The notes: generated by a model from the sequence alone, not told the origin. Shown: positions 36,552 to 45,956, numbered from the stretch's first letter. The stretch: 64,000 nt of DNA from Bacteroidota bacterium (GCA_016714535.1 JADKDR010000004.1:124001-188000); one strand, 5' to 3'. Made by a program: numbers and translations.

Positions 36552-37313
36552 TTACCTTTCGCTGCCCTTTTTCCTTTTAAAAAGCAAAAAACCTGCACCA
36601 ATTTGAACTTTAAAATTGGTGCCATTTGAAACTGAATACTCTTCATAATTACGACTATATTCATCCAATTCATTCTTGAATTTATAAATTACTCTTTTTG
36701 TAGTAATGGTTGATATTCCAGGATTTGCAATAATGGCAGTATTTAAATAAAACTTTTCACTAAAATTATATTTCAATCTTAAACCCAAATGCAACATAGC
36801 CGAAGCATCTAGTACATCATAATTTAATACGTATAGTTCAATTTTGGGAAACTCAGCATCTGAAAAGAAATTATCATTTCTACTAAAAGAAAATGTGCCA
36901 TTATTTTCACTATCAAAAATTAGGGTACTAAACACACCTCCTAATTGACAATACAACTCCCATTTACGTTTAGCGTTATCGGTTAACTTTCGTTCATAAA
37001 ATATTGGAAAGTTTACAACCCTTGATTTTAAGTTAAGATTATAAAATTTAGTGCCATAAAATATAGAGTAAAATGGTAACTTGAATTTGTGATAATAGGT
37101 TTCGTAAGAACAACCCAAAACCACAGCATTTTGCTTGTGGTTTTGGATGCAAATTAGGCCATTAATACCACTACTTGTTTTACTATATAAATCTCGTGAA
37201 TCAGGTTTAAAGTGGCTGATGTTTTTACAAACAGATTCAACTACCAAATAATTAAATTCAACAGTAATTTTTGTTTGAGCACAACTGCTCCTTAAATAAA
37301 GAAAAAGCAACAA
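36552..37313 (-). CDS. Hypothetical barrel-like outer membrane protein
   Basis: About 253 residues with alternating hydrophobic strands rich in Tyr, Phe and Asn, and an apparent signal peptide ending at SSCAQ. No ATG is available; the frame must start at a TTG (37313), preceded by AAAGGG at a plausible distance. The frame is continuous with the stop codon of the gene upstream, so the true N-terminus is uncertain and a defect there is possible. It resembles the broken fragment at 860-1454 in style only. Lies in an accessory patch next to an insertion sequence. Confidence 0.55.
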   Translation of the reverse strand: MLLFLYLRSSCAQTKITVEFNYLVVESVCKNISHFKPDSRDLYSKTSSGINGLICIQNHKQNAVVLGCSYETYYHKFKLPFYSIFYGTKFYNLNLKSRVVNFPIFYERKLTDNAKRKWELYCQLGGVFSTLIFDSENNGTFSFSRNDNFFSDAEFPKIELYVLNYDVLDASAMLHLGLRLKYNFSEKFYLNTAIIANPGISTITTKRVIYKFKNELDEYSRNYEEYSVSNGTNFKVQIGAGFLLFKRKKGSER

Positions 37314-37328
37314 GAAATAACAACCCTT

Positions 37329-37655
37329 TTAAGGATGAATTCTATATCTAATTTTTGCACTTGAACAATTATGAGCATTTTGAATTGGTAAATTTCCGCC
37401 AATTAGTTCATATTCTGTCCAAACGGCAGGTAGTTGACCAGACTGAAATGAGTTATATAAAACACCTTTAAAATATGCATCATCTTTCGAAGTGAATTCG
37501 ATTTCATTAATGCTTGTACAAGACAAGCCGGTTGGTGCATCATACTTTTTATCAAACTTTTTTCTTTTATCGCGTTCATATAACACAATTCCTAAGCTTT
37601 CATTTAATGCAAGAACCGTAGGTAAGTCACCCACATTCGGTTTATATTCAGCCAT
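37329..37655 (-). CDS. Hypothetical protein, orphan
   Basis: A 108-residue soluble protein without signal peptide or known motif, beginning MAEYKPNVGDLPTVL and containing a Lys/Asp-rich stretch. It ends 15 bases before the barrel-like gene and both share strand, so they may be co-transcribed. Its promoter side abuts the IS5-like element, which may have displaced upstream sequence. Family not recognised; it could be a C-terminal remnant of a larger protein. Confidence 0.4.
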   Translation of the reverse strand: MAEYKPNVGDLPTVLALNESLGIVLYERDKRKKFDKKYDAPTGLSCTSINEIEFTSKDDAYFKGVLYNSFQSGQLPAVWTEYELIGGNLPIQNAHNCSSAKIRYRIHP

Positions 37656-37733
37656 TGAGATATTTGTTAATGAAATTGAATTTAATAAGTCATCTTTACT
37701 AGAGATTATATCGGATAAGATATTAAGAGGGCT

Positions 37734-38765
37734 AAGTTAGTAAAAAGGGAATAGGTTATTACCAGAGTGCCTTATGCATGCATAATCTTGGCAAATGAAA
37801 ATAACCTATGCTGCTATTGCAAAGAAAAGGCAATTAAAGTCAGTGACAGGATTGCATGAGAATGAATTTGAAAAACTATTATCTTCCTTTAAAGACTGCT
37901 GGTACGATTACATATCGAAGCACACCTTTGAAGGCGCCAATAGGACTCGCGAACGAAGTAGGCGCAGCAACAGTACGTTTCAATGTGATGAAGATATGTT
38001 GGTATTTATATTATATCATTATCGCCATTACATCACGCAAGAGCTGATGAGCGTGCATTTTGAGATGACACAGCCCCAAGTGGCAAAATGGATAAAAGCA
38101 TTGGAGCCTATATTAAAACGATGCTTAACGGAGTTAGGATTAATGCCTAAACGAGAAGCAAAGGAATTGAATGAACAATTAGACTATCGCATCACTATTG
38201 TTATGGATGGAAGCGAAAGGCCAATCAATAGGCCAATGGATGAACAGGAAGAATATTATAGTGGTAAAAAAAACGACACACAGTAAAGAATAACATAGTA
38301 GGCAATATGAAAAAAAAAGATACTCTACTTGAGCCCAACATACGGAGGTCGAATACACGATAAAGCCATGTGTGCAAACGATGAGCTAACAATCACTAAG
38401 GAGGTAAATCTATTTGTAGACTTAGGCTTTCAAGGCTACACAAGCAATACAGCAACAGTTATCATCCCACACAAACAAAAAACAGCGAGCTATCGCAAGA
38501 ACAAAAACAAGAAAACAAAATAATTGGGAGAGCAAGAATTGCTATAGAGCATATGATTGGAGGAATAAAAATATCCAGAATTGTAAATGACAAATATCGA
38601 GGAAGAATGATGCACCGTGAAGATACCGTAATGTTAATCGCTTGCGGTTTGTATAACCTAAAAAATTCATTCAAAAATGCCGCTTAAATTTTTATCCGAT
38701 ATAAACACTATTTAACAGAAATAAATTATGTCCAAATTCAAACAAAAATTCTTTTAGACTAATGT
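37734..38765 (+). mobile_element. IS5-like insertion sequence
   Basis: One transposase gene flanked by an imperfect inverted-repeat pair: AGTTAGTAAAAAG (from 37735) and, on the opposite strand at the right end, ACATTAGTCTAAAAG (38751-38765). Exact ends and any target-site duplication could not be fixed by eye. The right end lies 13 bases from the stop of the metS-like gene. Confidence 0.5.
37795..38687 (+). pseudogene. IS5-family-like DDE transposase, three frameshifts
   Basis: A helix-turn-helix domain (about residues 45-110, SVHFEMTQPQVAKWIK) precedes a DDE_Tnp_4-type catalytic domain. The triad is visible as Asp in VMDGSERPINRP, Asp in LFVDLGFQGY and Glu in ARIAIEHMIGG. The frame is broken at A-runs 38266-38273 (one A short), 38310-38318 (one A too many) and 38477-38482 (one A short). 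Correcting these gives a continuous protein of about 297 residues, a normal full length. So the copy may be intact and misread, or use slippage; simple decay would be expected to show substitutions too. Confidence 0.85.
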
Positions 38766-38777
38766 AAGGGATTAAAA

Positions 38778-38924
38778 TCACGTTACATCCGGCCTCATCA
38801 CATCGCCATGCCCATCTTCAACAGGACGTGGTGGAGTTGTAAAAGCCTTGTAAAAATAAAATACGGTAACCATGGTTACTATGCCAATTGCGGCTATCAT
38901 CATTATCAATGCAGAAGTATTCAT
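38778..38924 (-). CDS. MetS-like small subunit of the NSS transporter
   Basis: A 48-residue single-span membrane protein: MNTSALIMMIAAIGIV forms the hydrophobic segment, followed by YFYKAFTTPPRP and a short acidic tail. It starts six bases after the NSS transporter stop codon on the same strand. Corynebacterium MetP, an NSS-family methionine/alanine transporter, needs such a small subunit (MetS) from the adjacent gene, and this one matches in size, topology and position. Assignment is from context plus topology. Confidence 0.75.
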   Translation of the reverse strand: MNTSALIMMIAAIGIVTMVTVFYFYKAFTTPPRPVEDGHGDVMRPDVT

Positions 38925-38930
38925 TGCTTA

Positions 38931-40475
38931 TTATTTTTTTGATTTATAATCATCCATATTTAAAAATCTTCCTTCGCGAATGCGCTTCTTATATGCATGG
39001 CGCACAAGCAAAGCAATAGCTACCCATAGTGCCAGCAGGAAAATGCGGGAAACCACAACAGGTATGTGCGAAAAGTCAGTTGCCTTGGTAACTATTTCTT
39101 TAAGGCTCATTACAAATACGAAACCCAACAACAAAGGCGTAACATATTTGATAATTGATTTCATCACAATTGGTACTTTAATATCCGCACCGGTTGTAAT
39201 TTCTTTCCATCCCTTATCTATGCCAAACACCCAACCAAATAATATTACTTCAAACAGTGCAAAAATTACAAGCGATACGGTACCTGCCCAATAATCGTAC
39301 TCATCAAAAACTCCAAGTCCAAAATACAATACTGTAGGCAACCCAAGCAAAAGCACTACAGCACCAAATGTCCAGGCAGATTTTTCGCGACTCCATCCAT
39401 ACTCATCTTGCATAAAACCCATGCACGGTGTGCCCATAGCAAGTGATGAAGTTATGCCAGCAAAAAACAAAAGGCCAAACCACATTACTCCTGCAACCAT
39501 AGCCATAGTAGAACCCCATTGCTGGAATAGATAGGGCATTGTTTGAAAACCAAGTCCTAATCCACCCGACTTGGTCATTTCTATTATTTTATCTACGCCT
39601 AAATATCCAATTGAAATAGGGATTAAAATACATGAGCCTAACACAACTTCTACAAATTCATTCATCCATCCTGCACTCATAGCATTAAGTGCAATGTCAT
39701 CCTTGCTGCGTACATACGAAGCGTAACATTGTATAGAACCCATCCCTACCGACAGTGTAAAAAATATTTGCCCTGCTGCGGCAAGCCACACCTTAGGACT
39801 CCAAATGGTTTCAAAGTTGGGAGTCCACAAAAAGTTTAAGCCTACTATTCCATCATTGATAGCGCCATTTTCACCTGCTGTTAGCGTAACTCCCTTAATT
39901 GCCAAAAAAATTCCAAATACAATAAGCAAAGGCATTCCAATTTTAGCAACCTTTTCTACACCTCCACTTAGTCCTCGGCTAAGTATGTACGTATTCAATA
40001 ATAAACAAATAATCCAAAAAAGAATTGGCTCAAGAGGTGACTTAAGGGCAACGTAATCGCCAAATACTGCTGCTACTTCATCTTGTGTTTTTCCGGCAAA
40101 AGATCCGGTAAAGCTATGATATACCCATGAAAGTGTCCAACTCTCGAGATAACAATAATATGCGGCTACAGTGATGTTGGTAAAAATGCCGAATACACCA
40201 ATGTATTTCCAAAAGCTTCTGCGATCCATAGCGCCCAAAATAAATGGGGTACTGTGATGCCCGTGCTTGCCGCCAAAACGACCCATGGCCCACTCTACAA
40301 ATAACAAGGGAATACCCATTAACAAGAAACAAACCAGATAGGGTATGATAAAGGAGCCACCACCATTTTGAATTGCCTGCACCGGAAATCGTAAGAAGTT
40401 ACCAAGGCCAACAGCATTTCCGGCCATTGCCAGGATGAGTCCTACTCGCGAGCCCCATGAATCTTTATTTGACAT
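38931..40475 (-). CDS. Sodium-dependent transporter, NSS (SNF) family
   Basis: A 514-residue sodium:amino acid symporter of the LeuT-fold neurotransmitter/sodium symporter family with about 11-12 membrane segments. The N-terminal signature GNAVGLGNFLRFPVQAIQNGGG is nearly canonical and includes sodium-site residues. The C-terminal HAYKKRIREG is cytosolic. Substrate is likely an amino acid. Paired with the MetS-like small gene downstream, which supports a MetP-type two-component transporter. Confidence 0.94.
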   Translation of the reverse strand: MSNKDSWGSRVGLILAMAGNAVGLGNFLRFPVQAIQNGGGSFIIPYLVCFLLMGIPLLFVEWAMGRFGGKHGHHSTPFILGAMDRRSFWKYIGVFGIFTNITVAAYYCYLESWTLSWVYHSFTGSFAGKTQDEVAAVFGDYVALKSPLEPILFWIICLLLNTYILSRGLSGGVEKVAKIGMPLLIVFGIFLAIKGVTLTAGENGAINDGIVGLNFLWTPNFETIWSPKVWLAAAGQIFFTLSVGMGSIQCYASYVRSKDDIALNAMSAGWMNEFVEVVLGSCILIPISIGYLGVDKIIEMTKSGGLGLGFQTMPYLFQQWGSTMAMVAGVMWFGLLFFAGITSSLAMGTPCMGFMQDEYGWSREKSAWTFGAVVLLLGLPTVLYFGLGVFDEYDYWAGTVSLVIFALFEVILFGWVFGIDKGWKEITTGADIKVPIVMKSIIKYVTPLLLGFVFVMSLKEIVTKATDFSHIPVVVSRIFLLALWVAIALLVRHAYKKRIREGRFLNMDDYKSKK

Positions 40476-40576
40476 ACGAAAAAATGTTTTGGGTTTATTT
40501 AATTGGGTGAATTAATAAAATAATTTTCAACTTTCAATGCAGCATTTAAATTATTACAGTGTAAAAGGGGAATCAC

Positions 40577-41446
40577 TTATAATCCGGCCCTTATGCTTTC
40601 AGCGTGCTTGCGTTCAGTATATTTTTTAAAATTGTTCAATATTGCTTGCCAACCGGCCTTTTGCATGGCAATTGGATTTTCGTCTTCCGGGTTAAATGCT
40701 TCTGTTACGGTTACCGTATTACCTTCCTCGGCAAAAGAAATTTCTACCTTTCGGTTGTCGGCCATGGTGTAAGCTATACGCTGCTTGTCAATAACATCTG
40801 TATATATCCCTTCCCAATCAAATTTGAAGCTGCCATCGCGAGCTGCCATCACAGTACAAAATTTTCCATCGACACGTAAATCGTTTTGCGCTTGTGGGGC
40901 ATGCCAATCGTCACTTGCATAACACCAGCCTGTAATATGTTCGGGGTTGTTAAACGTTTCCCAAACATAATTTATATCAGCATTTATAGTAACAGATACA
41001 ACCGCCAATAAATTTTCTGCATTTTGCTTAAGCAATTGTAAGGCGCGCGGAAAAGCCTCGTTAAAATAATCTTTATATGCTGTTAATGTATCTACTTCTA
41101 CCCTGAGCATAGTGCGCCCATCAGTTCCCGATAAAAAGTATTTTTCGTGTGCACCGGCCCAGGCCTTTGTTTCTTCTGTTTCGGGAATTTCTTTAAAATC
41201 AGACAGAACACCAAGGTGCTTAAATATCATCCGTTCGTCTTCTATCATCTCCTCAATGTCGGCATATATACCCTCGCCATTTGGTGCCAGAAAGTGTATT
41301 CTCCCTCCTTGTTGCCAAAGGCCCTTTGCATAGGATCCGGGTGTAAATGCTTGAGTCCATTGGCGATAAGCAACATCGTCAAATAAGGCAAACCATACAT
41401 CTGTTGAATTTGCATTAACCTCAATTGTGAAAATTAATTTCTCCAT
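40577..41446 (-). CDS. Tandem SRPBCC (AHSA1-like) domain protein
   Basis: A 289-residue cytosolic protein made of two START-like/AHSA1 domains. The first (about 1-135) begins MEKLIFTIEVNANSTDVWFALFDD; the second (about 150-285) begins VSVTINADINYVWETFNNPEHITGWCYA, with the usual WEGIYTDV and ending GWQAILNNFKKY. Most bacterial members are single domain; they bind hydrophobic ligands and their roles are rarely known. ATG 41446 is used, since the upstream 52 residues of the open frame look non-coding. Confidence 0.88.
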   Translation of the reverse strand: MEKLIFTIEVNANSTDVWFALFDDVAYRQWTQAFTPGSYAKGLWQQGGRIHFLAPNGEGIYADIEEMIEDERMIFKHLGVLSDFKEIPETEETKAWAGAHEKYFLSGTDGRTMLRVEVDTLTAYKDYFNEAFPRALQLLKQNAENLLAVVSVTINADINYVWETFNNPEHITGWCYASDDWHAPQAQNDLRVDGKFCTVMAARDGSFKFDWEGIYTDVIDKQRIAYTMADNRKVEISFAEEGNTVTVTEAFNPEDENPIAMQKAGWQAILNNFKKYTERKHAESIRAGL

Positions 41447-41625
41447 TTGTTTTTCTATTAGCCAGCATTCTTGTCTGCTGCTGCTCTTTGTTGATGATGC
41501 TAATATAATTTTATTTTTGATGTAAATCTGTTTTTGCCCCAACGTTATCTTTTGCCATTTATCAATAAAATGATGCTTGCCTGGGTAAATAATAATATCC
41601 AACTTGCAGCAGCAGCAAATGCTAT

Positions 41626-42615
41626 ATGGAAAATAAGCTTTCTAATATTCGTACTCAAAAAATTCTTGTTACCATTACGGTATTACTTTTTGCAATCAAA
41701 ATTACTGCCTGGTATGTAACAAAGTCAATTGCTATATTAACCGATGCCCTTGAAAGCACTGTAAATGTAATAGCCGGTCTTATTGGTTTGTATAGTTTGA
41801 TTGTTTCTTCGCGACCTAAAGACAAAGACCATCCGTATGGTCATGGCAAAGTTGAATTTTTAAGTGCTGCCTTTGAAGGCTTATTAATTAGCATTGCAGG
41901 ATTAGCCATAATATACGAAGCCGTTAATAACTTACAGCATCCGCATCTAATCAAGCAACTTGATGTAGGTTTGATATTAATAATTTTTACAGCAGTTATT
42001 AATTATGCGGTAGGAAAATGGTGCGTGATCAATGGGAAGAAAACCAACTCTCCGGCACTTCAAGCAAGCGGTAAACATCTTATTAGCGACACTTATTCTA
42101 CACTTGGCCTGGTGGCAGGTATTGCATTGCTCATGATTACCAAATACCTATGGCTTGACAGTGTGGTTGCAATAATATTTGCGATGGTTATCATTTATAC
42201 CGGTTACAAGATTATCAGACAAGCTATATCCGGTATAATGGACGAAGCTGATGAAACTATAATAGAAGAAATAAAAAATGTTTTGAGTGAACACCGTCAA
42301 CCCGACTGGGTTGACGTACATAATATGCGTACCATTAACTACTCAGGCTTTTATCACATAGATTGTCATATTACTGTTCCTGCCAATTATAGCATTGTGC
42401 AGGCACATGTAGTACAGGAAAATCTTACAGCTGTTTTAACCGGACACTTCAAAAACAGGATTGAATTTTTTATTCATATCGATCCTTGCTTAACTTCACA
42501 ATGTGCCTTATGCATAATGAAAGACTGCCCCATTCGACAACATTCTTTTGTAAAACAAATTGAATGGACTGCAGAAAACTTTATCACCGATCAAAAACAT
42601 CAACCAATCCTTTAA
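41626..42615 (+). CDS. Cation diffusion facilitator (CDF) metal exporter
   Basis: A 329-residue CDF-family protein exporting divalent metals (Zn, Fe or Mn) in exchange for protons. Six membrane helices are seen; the transport site appears as Asp/Glu in ILTDALEST on helix 2 and His/Asp in KHLISDTYST on helix 5, and HPYGHGK lies after helix 2. Glu in place of the second helix-2 Asp is noteworthy. The cytosolic domain ends with a Cys-rich motif, CLTSQCALCIMKDCPIRQH, that could bind metal. Metal specificity unassigned. Confidence 0.92.
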   Translation: MENKLSNIRTQKILVTITVLLFAIKITAWYVTKSIAILTDALESTVNVIAGLIGLYSLIVSSRPKDKDHPYGHGKVEFLSAAFEGLLISIAGLAIIYEAVNNLQHPHLIKQLDVGLILIIFTAVINYAVGKWCVINGKKTNSPALQASGKHLISDTYSTLGLVAGIALLMITKYLWLDSVVAIIFAMVIIYTGYKIIRQAISGIMDEADETIIEEIKNVLSEHRQPDWVDVHNMRTINYSGFYHIDCHITVPANYSIVQAHVVQENLTAVLTGHFKNRIEFFIHIDPCLTSQCALCIMKDCPIRQHSFVKQIEWTAENFITDQKHQPIL

Positions 42616-42643
42616 GCTGCAATTTGAAACTTACAAGGAATAA

Positions 42644-42675
42644 AAAAAGGCTGCTCTTGTGGAACAGCCCTTTTT
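42644..42675. terminator. Bidirectional terminator
   Basis: AAAAAGGCTG and CAGCC-CTTTTT arms around an 11-nt loop, with A-run and T-run on the two sides, between the convergent CDF and PorE-like genes. Confidence 0.8.
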
Positions 42676-42717
42676 CTTTTTGCTTATTGCTAGTTGCAAC
42701 TAAGTCAACTATCTCGT

Positions 42718-44697
42718 TTATTGAGGAACATAGTCTGTGCGCAACACTTTAAACTGTGTTCTACGATTGTACTGATGTGCCTTTTCTTTATCTTCTTCAG
42801 AAGCAAGATTGTTTATGTATGACTCAGTAAGTGTATCTCCCTGCTTCAGTACTCCATCCGTTTGTGTCATTACCCAAGGCTCGCTTTCTCCTTTACCTGC
42901 ATAAGCTAGGCGTGCTTTTGGAATGCCCTTGCTTATTAAATAATCAACCACTGACTTAGCGCGTCTTTCTGAAAGCTTCTGGTTATAGGCATCTGTTGCA
43001 CGGAAATCCGTGTGCGAGCTGAACTCAACAACAATGGTCGGGTTCTGATTCAAGGTAGTAACTATTGAGTTAATTGTATCTTTTGATTCAGGACGCAAGA
43101 ACCATTTATCTAAATCGTAGTAGATATTATTAAGCACAATAGCCTTCGATGTAGACTTTAATGGGAAGTCGAAATCCTTATTAAACTCTTTATTCTCTTC
43201 TAATCCTTCGGTGCTCAACTCGTGGAATAATGTTAAGTATCCGGTATAGGAAGCTGAAAGCTTATATCTTACATTTTCTTTTAATGGATAGGTATACATG
43301 CCATCAGGTCCTGTTTTAATGCTAAGTGATGTACCATCGCTGCCAAATAATTCAACTGTTGCACCACCAATAGGCTCTTTGGTATCGGTATCATATACTC
43401 TTCCTGATACATTTAAAATTAGTGGTGGATATAAGAAGAAGTAAATATCTTCCTGACCTTGACCGCCCTCGCGACCAGAAGTTATATAGCCACTTGTATC
43501 GCTAATCCACACCATGCTATGATCATCTGCAGATGAGTTAATATTTGCTTTAAGGTTTTTCACATCTCCCCAAGACCCATTGCTGTTAGTTGCTACAAAT
43601 AAATCCAATCCTCCCATTCCGGCCATTCCGTTTGATGAGAAATATAATTTACCATTATTATGTAGTACAGGGAACATTTCGTCACCGTTAGTGTTAATAG
43701 CTGAACCGGCATTAACAGGTTCACCCCAAACTCCACCATTATTCTTCGACATCCAAATATCGTGTCCACCATATCCACCCGGGCGAGTACTTACAAAGTA
43801 CATCGTTTGTCCATCGGCAGAAAGGGTAGGTTGTCCATTTGTAATACTATCGTTGTTAAAAGGAAGGCCTTCTGGTGCTCCCCATTTTCCATTGCTAAAT
43901 GTTGATTTGTAAATTTTACCAACTGTTTCAGTTCCTTTTACTTTCTCAGCACGAGTAAAATACATTACTAATCCGGTTGCATCCAGACAAATTGACCCAT
44001 CAGAATGTTTCGAGTTTGGATCTCCTTCAATAGGTACAGGGGTACTCCATTTACCTAAGTTATCTTGTGTTGATTTAAATATGTCATAATATTTTTCTCC
44101 ATACCACTCATCATTATCAGAACCGACAGCTTCAATGCGTGAAGAGGTGAAATAAACCGTGTTAGGCAATCCAGCAGAGATGGCAGTACCATAATCGTAG
44201 TATTTTGTGTTAAGAGCGCTAATATTTTCAATTTTATAGCGTAGCGGTTTGTCTTTCCATGCTTGTGAAGCCGTACTTGCCGCAATTCCGGCATCAGCAT
44301 CGGTGTTATCTCCTGCTCCTAATGCTTTATATGCATTGTACTCGGCAACTGACTCATCATAGCGTCCGGCACCTTGAAGTGCTTTGGCATGCCATAATAC
44401 AGCGCTTGCATCCTTTGGGTTTGCCTTTGCTGCCTTGCCGTACCACTCTTCTGCGCCTTTCCAATCTCCCATTTGACGGTAGCATTCGCCTGCCTTGTAA
44501 GCCGCCTGTGCTTTCATTTTTGCCTGACTCTTTTTGTCATATACTTTCTTAAAAAAGGGCAAGGCTTCATAGTAGTTTCCGCGGTCCATCATGCGGTCGG
44601 CTTTGGCACATACACTTTTTTCTTTCTTTTGAGCATAAGAAAATTGTGCAGTAGCCACCGCAAAAATTAATAATAATACGGTAAATAGATTTTTCAT
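42718..44697 (-). CDS. OmpA-family protein, PorE-like (TPR-PD40-CRD-OmpA)
   Basis: A 659-residue exported protein. Order: signal peptide (about 1-22), TPR repeats (about 30-130), a PD40/WD40-like propeller (about 165-425) with 'STRPGGYGGHDIW' and 'SSNGMAGMGGLDLF' blades, a carboxypeptidase-regulatory-like domain (about 430-510) and a C-terminal OmpA peptidoglycan-binding domain (about 525-655) with LSERRAKSVVDYL and NRRTQF. This four-part layout is that of P. gingivalis PorE, which ties the T9SS to peptidoglycan. Several paralogues with this layout exist per genome, so PorE itself is not certain. Confidence 0.85.
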   Translation of the reverse strand: MKNLFTVLLLIFAVATAQFSYAQKKEKSVCAKADRMMDRGNYYEALPFFKKVYDKKSQAKMKAQAAYKAGECYRQMGDWKGAEEWYGKAAKANPKDASAVLWHAKALQGAGRYDESVAEYNAYKALGAGDNTDADAGIAASTASQAWKDKPLRYKIENISALNTKYYDYGTAISAGLPNTVYFTSSRIEAVGSDNDEWYGEKYYDIFKSTQDNLGKWSTPVPIEGDPNSKHSDGSICLDATGLVMYFTRAEKVKGTETVGKIYKSTFSNGKWGAPEGLPFNNDSITNGQPTLSADGQTMYFVSTRPGGYGGHDIWMSKNNGGVWGEPVNAGSAINTNGDEMFPVLHNNGKLYFSSNGMAGMGGLDLFVATNSNGSWGDVKNLKANINSSADDHSMVWISDTSGYITSGREGGQGQEDIYFFLYPPLILNVSGRVYDTDTKEPIGGATVELFGSDGTSLSIKTGPDGMYTYPLKENVRYKLSASYTGYLTLFHELSTEGLEENKEFNKDFDFPLKSTSKAIVLNNIYYDLDKWFLRPESKDTINSIVTTLNQNPTIVVEFSSHTDFRATDAYNQKLSERRAKSVVDYLISKGIPKARLAYAGKGESEPWVMTQTDGVLKQGDTLTESYINNLASEEDKEKAHQYNRRTQFKVLRTDYVPQ

Positions 44698-44869
44698 ACT
44701 TTACGTTTGAGCTTTAAATTCCTGTGTGATTTAGGATGGATGGCAAAGGAAAAAATATTTTTTTACATAACAAATTATTAAATAAATAATTGGAGATGAC
44801 TTTTACCATTACTAAAACCATTGATTGTAGATAATTTTAGCTGACTTTTTTATTTCACAAACTAATTTT

Positions 44870-44877
44870 TACTTTCG
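44870..44877 (+). promoter_or_regulatory. Putative -7 box of the tRNA gene
   Basis: TACTTTCG fits the TAnnTTTG/TTCG element, about 53 bases before the mature tRNA 5' end. No clear TTG at -33. Confidence 0.4.
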
Positions 44878-44930
44878 CAACCTCGAAAAAAACAGGTGCA
44901 TAGCTGAAATACTGCGATGCTCTATTTTTG

Positions 44931-45004
44931 GGGCCCATAGCTCAGTTGGTTAGAGCACCTGACTCATAATCAGGTGGTCCTTGGTTCGAGCCCAAGTGGG
45001 CCCA
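44931..45004 (+). tRNA. tRNA with CAU anticodon (Met or Ile2)
   Basis: A complete 74-nt cloverleaf: 7-bp acceptor stem GGGCCCA/TGGGCCC, D-arm GCTC..GAGC, anticodon arm CCTGA-CTCATAA-TCAGG with anticodon CAU, five-base variable loop and T-arm CTTGG-TTCGAGC-CCAAG, discriminator A. CCA is not encoded. CAU tRNAs are either methionine (elongator) or isoleucine 2 (lysidine-modified); the acceptor lacks the initiator mismatch, so it is not the initiator. Which of the other two needs comparison with the full tRNA set. Confidence 0.95.
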
Positions 45005-45011
45005 CTAGTTC

Positions 45012-45046
45012 AAAAATCCGGATTTACCTTACAATCCGGATTTTTT
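45012..45046 (+). terminator. Terminator after the tRNA gene
   Basis: Arms AAAAATCCGGAT and ATCCGGATTTTT enclose an 10-11 nt loop and end in seven T residues, eight bases beyond the tRNA. Confidence 0.85.
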
Positions 45047-45074
45047 TATTCCTTCGAAACTTTCTTCCTTCTGT

Positions 45075-45956
45075 ATGAATAATCCTTCTCTTGTAATACT
45101 GGCAGCAGGTATGGGTAGCCGCTACGGTGGCCTCAAACAGCTGGAACCCATTGGCCCTAACCAGGAGTGCCTGATGGACTATGCCATATATGATGCCTTT
45201 GCGAATGGTTGCCGGCATGTTGTAGTTATAATTCGTAAAATAACTTTAGACAGGTTCGATGTCTGGTTGCAAAAATGGGCTTTATCAGCTGTTCAAATAG
45301 ATTTGGTTTTTCAACAAGGAACGTTAACTAACAGCCTGAGCCCGCTAGGCACCGCACACGCAGTTTGGTGTGCCCGGCCTCTTTTAAAATCGAAATTCGT
45401 TGTTGTTAATGCAGACGATTATTACGGACAGCTTAGTTTTCAGCTAGTTTTCAATTTTTTAAAAAATTCCTATACAGCTGCAGATTTCTGTATGCCGGGG
45501 TATACGTTGAGTACCACTTTAAGTGAGCATGGGAGTGTGTCACGAGGCATTTGCAACTTGGATGTTGCAGGAATCTTAATAAGCATTACCGAACGGAAAA
45601 ACATCGTTCGAGAGGAAAATAAAATTGTGAGCCTCGATGGTCAATGGCCGGTTGGGCTACCTGATAATAGCATTGTGTCTATGAATATGTGGGGGTTTGA
45701 TATCGGTTTATTTGAAACTCTGTGCTGTTACTTTGATGAGTCGAATTTACAAAATCGCACCGATGAGTTCTATCTTCCTCAATTAGTGCAACAATTAATA
45801 GATAAAAAAGCCTGCCGCGTTACCGTATTACCCGGAAACGATGATTGGCTTGGAATTACGTATGCACAAGATAAATTAAACGCTACTGTTAAACTAAGCC
45901 ATTTGGCTGCGAGCGGATTTTATCCAACAAATTTATATGATTCATGCAAAACCTAA
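45075..45956 (+). CDS. Sugar-1-phosphate nucleotidyltransferase
   Basis: A 293-residue NTP_transferase-fold enzyme. The nucleotide-binding signature LAAGMGSRYGGLKQ is at residues 9-22 and the metal Asp in VVNADDYYG near 113. Such enzymes make NDP-sugars from sugar-1-phosphates. It overlaps by 13 bases with a NahK-like kinase gene, and a GH109 glycosidase gene follows, so its likely substrate is the sugar-1-phosphate made by that kinase (GalNAc-1-P or GlcNAc-1-P). The substrate is inferred from context. Confidence 0.85.
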   Translation: MNNPSLVILAAGMGSRYGGLKQLEPIGPNQECLMDYAIYDAFANGCRHVVVIIRKITLDRFDVWLQKWALSAVQIDLVFQQGTLTNSLSPLGTAHAVWCARPLLKSKFVVVNADDYYGQLSFQLVFNFLKNSYTAADFCMPGYTLSTTLSEHGSVSRGICNLDVAGILISITERKNIVREENKIVSLDGQWPVGLPDNSIVSMNMWGFDIGLFETLCCYFDESNLQNRTDEFYLPQLVQQLIDKKACRVTVLPGNDDWLGITYAQDKLNATVKLSHLAASGFYPTNLYDSCKT

